Below the pieces are notes generated by a model, which worked only from the letters and a program-made list of their open reading frames with translations, was not told the DNA's origin and made no database searches. From Didymodactylos carnosus (lineage: Eukaryota > Rotifera > Eurotatoria > Philodinida > Philodinidae), in contig CAJNOQ010001828.1 of the NCBI GenBank assembly GCA_905250885.1, positions 1-28,199 on the forward strand: a DNA stretch of 28,199 nt, written 5' to 3'. How positions within the stretch are numbered: the first letter of the stretch is position 1; the number at the start of each line of letters is the position of its first letter. Below are positions 21,326-28,199 of this stretch, one piece after another. The position numbers were made by a program, and so were the translations under genes.

Positions 21326-23049
21326 GGAGCCCACTTTAAAAAACTTTTTAAAAAATTTAAGCTCGACTTAAGTCGTTGACATAAGTGAAAAAACTAAGCT
21401 GACGTTAAGTCACACTTAAGTAAAGCTTAAGTTTTGCCGTAACTGCGTTGTATAAAGCGTAACTTAAGTGTGACTTAGCGTTTAAGTTAGAAAATTGACT
21501 TAAGTGTATTTAGTGCTGGGTAAATGCGTCACTGTGATACATCTAACCAATACAGATAGAAAAAAATGTGAGGACTGAGTGCGTTTTATCATGGTTTCTA
21601 AGTATTTCTATGCGACACTGCCAGAAAAGTGAAATGGCTGAGTTGCTGAATAAGACGGTTCAAATGGCTGATCCAGTCATTTTAGCAAAGATTTTTGTGG
21701 ATGAAACGACTGACTCAATCGCATTAGGGAAAATACGGTATATGTGCCGTGGATGAACTTAAATATTTTCATAGAGCATAAGACAGTGCTGTAAAGCAGA
21801 GCTTCTTCTATTAGTCCTCTGGTTTTCTTTACAAAAAAAATTGCATTTCATTAACCGCCAAAGTAAAAAATGATGGTTCACAGTACAGTTTAGAACGATG
21901 CTTTCATCTTACGTCAATTAACTAGTACAACAAAGCTAGGATGACTGTGTTGTGTTACACAGTCACCTTAACTTTGTACAGTGGTGCGTTAGAACTAGTC
22001 CATTTGTAGTTGAAAAAGTCTTCTAACTTTAAGCGGAAGGACGGTGTTTAGACAGACGACCAGCAAAATTACTTTTTATAGCTCTTAAATGAAGATAGCC
22101 ATACTCAATTCCTTTTTCTGCGTGTAAACAAAGATGAAGTTGGTTGTCTTCTTTTCTCCTTGTCAGAAACGTAGACTGTACTCGGTTTGACTAAGCGTCA
22201 ATGCAGTTATGCAGGTACATATGAACAAAGTCACATTTTCACTGAGATATTTGCTGCAAAGCAACTTTCCTTGAGTAGCACGAACTATCTGCGGCTCAAT
22301 CAGATGTAATAAATTAATAATAGCCGCTTTTGGAAATCTGCAGCATGCCAAATAATATCATTTGTCTGGACATGGGCGGAACCAAAAAAGTTTTTTCGAA
22401 CCGGAACTACAAACTTTTTTTCTGGGACCGATACTGGAACTAAGACTTCTTTTGACAGTTGGGTAAAATCAGCTAAAACTTGGCCTTTTATCCATACTTA
22501 AATAGAAATGTTGTAGAAAATCGTCAGGAAGTCTTACAGGTTTTTTCTAGGCATTGAACTTTCATCCCACGTCATGCAAACTTTATTAAAAACTGGGACC
22601 ATAAAAGCGCTCCGGAACCGGGATCAAAAAAGTCTTTTTATCGGGACGGAGACTGGGACTGAAAAGCCTTGGTCCCGCACTTATCTACATCTGTCATAGT
22701 TTCTAAAGGTCTATTTTGTCTATCTTTAAATAGTCGCTTCCTTCTCAATGCTCTTGCCGCTTAAAAGGCTGCGATTGCCATTTTTAATTAATTTTACTTT
22801 GAATACTTTTAGAAATGATCCAACGTTTATACAGAATTAAGTCAAATTTATTGACTTAAGTCACCTAAATAGGTGACTTAAGTTAAGCAAGACACTAAGT
22901 GTAACTTAAGTCAAAAATCACACTTAAGTTTTTTTATAAAACACGATTTTTTATCTTTTTCGACTTAAGCCATTTTTACAATTAAGTCACACTTCTTACT
23001 AAAGCTAGTAAGAAAACATAAACATCAAGTTTTTTTTAAAAGTGGCTCC
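21326..23049. mobile_element. DNA element with CTTAAG-palindrome clusters near both ends
   Basis: The ends are an imperfect inverted repeat: GGAGCCCACTTTAAAAAACTT at 21326 and GGAGCCACTTTTAAAAAAAA read from 23049 on the other strand. Just inside each end (21360-21510 and 22845-23000) lies a cluster of ACTTAAGT-type palindromes, about ten in all, several as TGACTTAAGT or CACTTAAGT. The interior holds a 62-residue frame at 21568-21756 (KIFVDETTDS) that may be a transposase scrap. It also has a hairpin with arms of about 35 bp near 21920-22000 and a second repeat at 22370-22685. Length 1724 bp. No target duplication is evident. Class uncertain. Confidence 0.6.
22370..22685. repeat. Repeat of GGACCGGGACT-like units nested in the CTTAAG element
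   Basis: Units such as GAACCGGAACT, GGGACCGATACTGGAACT, CGGAACCGGGATC and GGGACGGAGACTGGGACTG are spaced with AAAAAAGT(T) tracts. The outer parts GGGCGGAACCAA (left) and GTGCGGGACCAA (right, complement) look like terminal inverted repeats. Probably a separate small element inserted into the larger one. Confidence 0.5.
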
Positions 23050-23229
23050 TGAATCGAACAACTCTGAGGGCTTAATTATTATAAAGTTCTTCTCTCTTTT
23101 CCCCTTTTTAATGTCATCACACGATACAAAACAATTATATAAAACTTTGCCAGCCTATGCTTACCATGTGGTTTTTTGCGTCATGATGAATAGAACTTCG
23201 AAAAAATATTCGCATGATTACCCAGGTCG

Positions 23230-23415
23230 AAGCTCTACGGCCGTAAACTATAGTATACGTCGAAATACGACGAAATACATATCCGCTCCAGATAAAATAC
23301 GACGTCGTAATCCTTCTTCACGGTAGGCGTCATCGTATTTCGTTGTAAACAGCTTGTATTTTGACGTATACTACAGTATCCATCATCATAAACTGTAGTA
23401 TACGGCCATTTACCG
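23230..23415. repeat. Imperfect palindrome of GTATACGTCGAAATAC units
   Basis: ACGGCCGTAAACTATAGTA and TACGTCGAAATACGACG on the left are mirrored by GTATTTTGACGTATACTACAG and GTAGTATACGGCC on the right. The two frames crossing it (23042-23326 plus, 23235-23573 minus) are explained by the repeat and not by a gene. Confidence 0.55.
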
Positions 23416-23872
23416 CTGTAGTAATCATTGTCCTGGGTAAGAGGCCACTTATAACAAATCTGTGAGACAGTACATAACGTGTCTGATAAGATTATATCGC
23501 TGATTGTACGATTCATTCCACTTTTTTCTTGCACACTGTTTGAATAGTTCTGAAGCGAGTGAAGGTCAAACATTAGAGTTTGAATTGAAGATCTATTCCT
23601 ATGAGGACTTTTTCAAATAACAGCGACACACTAACTATAAGCATTAAAGAGAGTACCAATATTCAGAGGGAAAAACATAATTTTCAGTGTCTGACTGTTT
23701 ACCACATGTCAGACTATCATCACCAATCATTAGCGAATCATACCCATGGATTTTCCTATTTTCTGAAGAAGAACAATCAGTATGTTAGATAAGATTTCGA
23801 ATGAGTTTGAAACGCATCTTTCATCAATGAACGAAGAATTTGTCGTTCCTTTCTACATTAATTCATTGGGTA

Positions 23873-23894
23873 TATTTTTGTTATATTTTAGAAA
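23873..23894 (+). promoter_or_regulatory. Splice acceptor 4 nt before the RPF1 start codon
   Basis: A T-rich tract ending TTATATTTTAG is followed by AAA and then ATG at 23895. No matching 5' UTR donor was found close upstream. Bdelloid mRNAs are known to receive a trans-spliced leader, so this could be such an acceptor (inference); a cis 5' UTR intron is the alternative. Confidence 0.45.
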
Positions 23895-25098
23895 ATGGGT
23901 CGAACAAACAGTGATTCTGAAGAAGAAGAGCCACCACGCCCGTCAAAAAGATTTCAGAAATCACAGAAAAATGATAATCCTGAGCCTGAAACAACAGAAA
24001 CAAACAGTACAAGAGATATTAATGTTCGTAATAAAATGGTTCGACAACTATTGTATGTAAAATTAAAACGTACAAAATCTAAAACAAAATTAAAAGAACG
24101 TAAATTACGTAAAGAATCAAATGAACCAAGAGAAAAACCAAAAACATTGGAAAGTAAACGTCAACCAGATGAGACATGGATTGATCAAAATGATTCGGAA
24201 ACACTAAATGATATTGAAAATGATGAAATGAGTAAATATTTCAAACGTCAAACAGACAATGAACCAAAAATACTTTTAACAAGTCAACAAGGATTTCCAA
24301 CGTCATTTACGAATAAATTTCTAAAAGAATTAGCACGTGTACTCCCAAATACAACATATTTTTATCGTCGACATCATCCAATTAAAAGAATAATGAAAAA
24401 AATGGCCGATGAAGATTACACTGATTTAATCGTCATTAACGAAGATCATGGTAGGTCGATAAATCATTTAGAAGTTAAGATAAGATCTTACATTTGAGTT
24501 TAAAAGACTCTCTTCTGACGTCATACAAGCTGGAGTATTTCAAATTGTTTTTAGTCGTGTTTTTATTTTTATTTAGGTAAACCGTCCACACTCTACATTT
24601 CTCACCTACCCGAGGGACCAACAATGAAATTTCGTTTAACAAGTTGTCGTTTATCAAAACAACTGAGATCGCGTGGAAAAAATTGTTATACAAAATATCG
24701 TCCAGAAATCATTTTAAATCATTTCAATACAAGAATTGGTGTTAAAGTTGGCCGATTATTAGCAGCACTGTTTCCACATGATCCACAATATGTTGGTCGA
24801 CATGTTATTACATTTCATAATCAAAGAGATTTTATCTTCTTTCGTCATCATATGTACAAGTTTAAAGATGAAAAAAAAGTTGGTAAGTGACAAAATGTTT
24901 TTTTGAATCTATTTTTTATTTGTAATAGATCATAAACATATGCTTCTTTTTACAATAGGACTTCAAGAATTAGGTCCACGTTTTACATTAAAATTAAAAT
25001 CAATACAAAAGGGTACATTTGATTCGTTATATGGAGAATACGAATTTGTATTCAAAAGAAAAGAAATGGAAACAAGTAGAACTAAATTTTTTCTTTAA
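23895..25098 (+). CDS. rpf1: Ribosome production factor 1 (Brix domain), 60S subunit biogenesis
   Basis: Three exons, 23895-24450, 24577-24882 and 24959-25098, joined in phase, give 333 residues (human RPF1 is about 350). Residues 1-140 are charged and Lys/Arg/Glu-rich. The Brix domain follows: [60 protein letters not shown] and [20 protein letters not shown]. The C-terminus [10 protein letters not shown] matches the family's usual ending. RPF1 acts in the nucleolus in early large-subunit assembly and 27S pre-rRNA processing (family knowledge). Introns are 126 and 76 bp with GTAGGT/GTAAGT donors and TTTAG/AATAG acceptors. The gene looks intact, is on the opposite strand to the Roco pair, and is flanked by mobile elements on both sides. 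ATG at 23895 was chosen because a splice acceptor lies just before it. Confidence 0.96.
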
Positions 25099-25135
25099 AA
25101 TTATTCTTGTTGGATGTTTTGTTTATTGTTTAAAA

Positions 25136-25159
25136 AATAAAATTTGGAGACTGAATAAA
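25136..25159 (+). terminator. Polyadenylation signals of rpf1
   Basis: AATAAA at 25136-25141 and again at 25154-25159, 38 and 56 nt past the TAA stop. A normal position for a short animal 3' UTR. Confidence 0.65.
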
Positions 25160-25283
25160 TAGTTTATATCGACTATTGTGTTTTTTGGGTGCTATCTTAA
25201 TAATACAAATTGACCTATGCAGAGTACTATAGTGACCGACATTGTACATTTGTTGTAGTTTAATTAGACGGTATACTCTTGAT

Positions 25284-26307
25284 TAACGGGTGTTACAGAC
25301 AGAATGACGTGGTTTTTATTTGCAGTTTTTCTCTTCTCCATTTGAGCTCACAAAACTCATCTTATTACAAAAGATTTTAAGGCATACATTTTAGCCTACT
25401 TTCTCTACAAAATAGTGTATAGAAGATGATTCTAAGGTTTGAGACGCTGTCTTAATTGAACAAACATCGAAATGTCCGAAAAACTTAAAAAATTTAACAC
25501 AAAAAAGTGTATTTCACCAGTATGAAGTTGAATGTATGTGTTGTGTCTAGAGCAAGTAGGCTAAAATGTAGGCCTTAAAATTCTTTACCGATTAGCTATA
25601 AAGCGAATTTTCTATCGTTATTTCTGTGTTTCCAGTAATGATTTTTGCAAAAGCCCTATGACCGTTTTTTCACCTTTTCAACCTGTATTTTGTGGCTATT
25701 TGTAAAATGAATATTGCTCAGACAGAACTGAACCAATCAGGCTTATTCTTGCGTCATTTTGAAGACACATGTATGGTCTACTCGACTCACGTGCGAAACG
25801 CTTGATGTAACTTTTCTGAATAATGGAGATGTTGAAACTAATGTATTTTATTCAGTAATGGTTACCAGTTATTAACTAGTCAATTGTACAGTGGTATTGT
25901 GTTGTGTTCTCGTCTTGTGAAAGTTATCGTTCTTTGTTCGATAAGAACAAGGAATAGTAACACCCTCATATGGTGTGACGGAGTTGTGTTGCTTGTCGTA
26001 CCTTAACTCTGTTTTTCTCGAAGGAAACCACCTGATGAGACGCTTGAGAAAGGTCGAAACCGGTCATGGTATCTTCTTTTGATTCTTTCAGAAATGAATT
26101 CTGTCTGAGTCTCTAGTGACCACAAAGCGGTTGTAAAATTCAAAGTTTTTCAGACATTTTGATTCTCAAACCTTAGCATCATCTTCTACACCTTTTTGTA
26201 GAGAAATGAATAGGGAATCTTTTGATAATAAGCTGAGCTCTGTGAGTTCAAATGGAAAGGAGAAGAACTGAAAATAAAAGCTACGCTATTCTTTCTGTAC
26301 CATCCGT
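25284..26307. mobile_element. Inverted-repeat element carrying a hammerhead ribozyme
   Basis: Left arm about 25284-25445 and right arm about 26145-26307 are inverted copies. Matching parts include TAACGGGTGTTACAGA/TAACGGATGGTACAGA, TTCTCTTCTCCATTTGA/TTCTCCTTTCCATTTGA, TTATTACAAAAGATT/TTATTATCAAAAGATT and AGAAGATGATTCTAAGGTTT/AGAAGATGATGCTAAGGTTT. The central 700 bp has no reading frame. Near the right arm lie three hairpins and a hammerhead motif. Hammerheads mark retrozymes and the terminal repeats of Penelope-like elements, which occur in bdelloids (family knowledge). The inverted arms could be Penelope-type terminal repeats, or the element may be a foldback transposon that picked up a ribozyme. 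Confidence 0.75.
26020..26076 (+). ncRNA. Hammerhead ribozyme (type I, minimal stem III)
   Basis: All core parts are present in order: CTGATGA (26032-26038), stem II GAC/GTC (26039-26041 with 26053-26055) closing a GCTTGAGAAAG loop, GAAA (26056-26059), and ACCGGT as a self-complementary short stem III (26059-26064). Cleavage is predicted after the GTC at 26063-26065. Stem I is formed by ACCA (26027-26030) with TGGT (26067-26070), extended by GAAG (26020-26023) with CTTC (26073-26076) across an internal loop. The base pair next to the core is a C-A mismatch. The very short stem III suggests it works as a dimer, as in known retrotransposon hammerheads. Directly upstream are hairpins TTATCG/CGATAA (about 25926), ACACC/GGTGT (about 25960) and GAGTT/AACTC (about 25981). 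Confidence 0.85.
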
Positions 26308-26476
26308 TAGTAGAAGATGCGCGTATTGACATATTGTACGCAACCACAGAATCCTGATAGTTTGTCCTTAATACAGTTTATTACTTAATCCTACATGCAT
26401 TCAACGACATCGATTCGCTAAACTTAATCCAACCATCATATGAACAAACTAGTCCACTGCAATAGCGCGTATATAT

Positions 26477-26498
26477 TCCACCCCCACGATAGGGTGGA
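26477..26498. repeat. Short perfect hairpin next to the hAT-like element
   Basis: TCCACCC at 26477-26483 pairs with GGGTGGA at 26492-26498 across an 8-nt loop. Function unknown. Confidence 0.5.
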
Positions 26499-26506
26499 GA
26501 CTAAAA

Positions 26507-26819
26507 GATGTGCAGGGGCACCGCTTTCCGATCCGAACATGTTTTTTCACCCGTATCCGACTTATGCCTAAACATTTTCTGCTTTTCGATTTCCAGCTAA
26601 AAATGTTTGTTTTTCAACTGGCGATCTCAAGTTATCATTACGTTCTCAAGTAACTATTTTAAAATTTCATGTATTTTAGCTAAAATATTTTATTTTTTCA
26701 CTAAAATTTTGTAATTTTCTACTAAACTCTTCCAATTTTCGGGTAAATTTAAAATAAAATGGAACCCGTACCTGACCCACACCCAACCTTCAGGTTGGAT
26801 CGGGTTGCACATCTCTAAT
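26507..26819. mobile_element. hAT-like miniature element (MITE)
   Basis: The ends are AGATGTGCA (left) and TGCACATCT (right). The next bases hold GATCCGAAC and CCCGTATCCGAC on the left and CCCGTACCTGACCCACACCC, GGTTGGATCGGGTT on the right, in the style of hAT ends. The middle is AT-rich with repeated CTAAAAT(TTT) units. CTAA borders both ends but a full 8-bp target duplication is not clear. No coding capacity. Confidence 0.6.
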
Positions 26820-28157
26820 GGCGACATCAATGAATCCGAAATTGAGGATATACTAATAATTCAACGTCTTCAAACAGCATCTTCGCCAATACTTAAGCAC
26901 TAAATAAAGATAACAATGATAGTGCAAACATGACAATAGATCGTCACAACAGTTATTTTGTACAGTAAACATATGCCTGAAGTCCATATATTGTTATGTC
27001 GTGCCTGTACGTTGCATCGTATTTTTGCTTTCGTTTCGATCATCATTTATTGTAGTTCTATACTTGGTAATGAATGAACTTGTAAAAGTCTCTATGTATC
27101 CACTTTTATTGTTCTTTCTTAATAAATTCATTCATTCATCACATATACCCTATCAATTTCTCCTTTTGGATAGTAAAGCGCCACTACTGAGAATAATTGC
27201 GTACAATTATGATAATTTTCTATAACTTTATCTCTCAAGAAGCAACAATTAGATCTATTTGACATCACCCAAAAATAAACAGAATTTTATTTGTTTTGAT
27301 GAAAAAACAGTCACTTCTACAAACATAACATTCTCTTTCAAAAGAGTTTTTTTCTCATTCACTATTATTATAAATACTTGAAATCTATGTGTAAATAAAT
27401 GTTTTTTCGTTTATATTTATCTTTAATATTGACTAAATGATTGATTGATTGATTGATTGGTGAAAAAAAATAACAAATTATTTTTTCCGTATCTGTAAAC
27501 AAAAACTTCCTACTCTTTAAATTTATTTAAACTACTATAAATGAAATAATGTAGACGACGTTAGCAAAAGTGAAATTTAAAAATCGACTAATCAGATTAA
27601 ATATATTAGTAATTTATACTACATTCTACACTCCTATTCTCCCTACTCTCTAGCTATTCATATTTAAACATATCGTTGGCTACTTCTTGTCAAACACGTT
27701 ATTAACTCAAATTATTACTTTTAATTATCGAACATTTTTTGTTCAAGTTATAAATTATCTCCATTATCATTCATATCCATGACTGGAATCAATACTGTTA
27801 AAATCTATTCTAATTTTTAGAGCATCTGACTATGATACTAACAATTGTAGTATGAAAATATTATTTTAAAGTAGCAATGTTAAATTTTCTTCAAAAGATT
27901 GTTAAATGATTCGATATATTATTTCTCACTTTCACACCTGTTCTTCTCGTAATATTGAGATAGACAATAAAACTAAGAAGAAAAATAGGCTTCTATTCAT
28001 AGAGGACAGGATATTACAATAAATTTTGTTTCTTGATTGAACACAATAAAAAATTTATATTTATCAATTACATAAAAATATGAAAATATATACAAGTAAG
28101 AATAATAGGACTAAAGTCACCTTTTTAAACATAAGTATAAAGTAACAACTTTATTTA
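26820..28157. other. AT-rich region without a recognised gene
   Basis: Only short frames are seen. The one at 27001-27225 has low-complexity hydrophobic content and no family look. The end of a minus-strand gene lying beyond the window is possible but not shown. Confidence 0.4.
27438..27458 (+). repeat. (TGAT)5 microsatellite
   Basis: Five perfect copies of TGAT, followed by GGTG and an A tract. Confidence 0.9.
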
Positions 28158-28192
28158 TTTGAGACGTTTCGTTCTATGCTTCATCAGTCAAA
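28158..28192 (-). ncRNA. Degenerate hammerhead-like motif at the window edge
   Basis: On the minus strand, TTTGA (28188-28192), CTGATGA (28181-28187), then 10 nt, then GAAA (28167-28170), ACGTC and TCAAA (28158-28162). Stem I (TTTGA/TCAAA) is perfect, and GAAACGTC is the minimal stem III plus GTC cleavage site seen in Penelope-type hammerheads. Stem II (AGCATAGAAC) does not pair, so the ribozyme is probably inactive or only a relic. The element it would belong to runs off the window. Confidence 0.5.
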
Positions 28193-28199
28193 ATGATCA

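Noticed and set aside
21568..21756. 62-residue frame as an intact gene
   Set aside because: It lies inside a mobile element, is short and has no complete domain; noted there as a possible transposase scrap.
23042..23573. Two overlapping frames on opposite strands
   Set aside because: Both cross the 23230-23415 palindrome and show no family likeness.
27001..27225. 74-residue plus-strand frame
   Set aside because: No ATG at its start, hydrophobic low-complexity content and no signal or family feature that stands out from AT-rich background.
27748..27794. Possible last exon on the minus strand (VLIPVMDMNDNGDNL then stop)
   Set aside because: It has an acceptor (TTTTAACAG) and plausible residues, but no upstream exon was found in the window and 15 residues are too few to claim.

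Overview
The window is AT-rich eukaryotic (animal) DNA. Its genes are broken into many exons by introns that are mostly 55-105 bp. I infer a bdelloid rotifer (Rotaria/Adineta type) from the compact introns, the Roco/TIR gene content, the many small inverted-repeat elements and the hammerhead ribozymes. No sequence here proves the species.

Layout. 1-1200: no convincing gene, part of a dispersed repeat. 1202-9130 (minus): a 21-exon gene rebuilt by hand with every splice phase consistent. It encodes about 1568 aa: LRR, EF-hand, LRR, Roc GTPase, COR, two TIR domains, and a C-terminal CTIM (possible CaaX prenylation box). 10106-17580 (minus): a second large gene of 26 exons, about 1434 aa. It has a disordered N-terminus with a tandem repeat, then a region that aligns with the Roc-COR of its neighbour but has lost the P-loop residues, then an MBT repeat. 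The two genes lie head to tail. A phase-compatible splice (10189 to 9165) could join them into one protein of about 2987 aa. 17581-23890: repeat-rich intergenic DNA. 23895-25098 (plus): a three-exon RPF1 (Brix-domain ribosome biogenesis factor), the one gene recognised with near certainty. 25284-26307: an inverted-repeat element carrying a well-formed hammerhead ribozyme. 26507-26819: a small hAT-like element. The window ends in AT-rich DNA with a second, degenerate hammerhead-like motif on the minus strand at 28158-28192.

Mobile DNA. Inverted-repeat or foldback elements sit in three of the four longest introns or putative introns (1714-2680, 9585-9815, 11440-12022). A tRNA-derived palindrome sits in another (15629-15811). 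Removing them would leave introns of more ordinary size in at least the first case.

How the genes may work together. The two Roco-type genes look like an old tandem duplication. One copy keeps a plausible GTPase and TIR signalling output. The other became a pseudo-GTPase joined to a chromatin-reader-like MBT module. RPF1 is a housekeeping gene with no evident link to them. All protein calls rest on motif reading and on comparison of the two neighbours with each other; no database search was possible.
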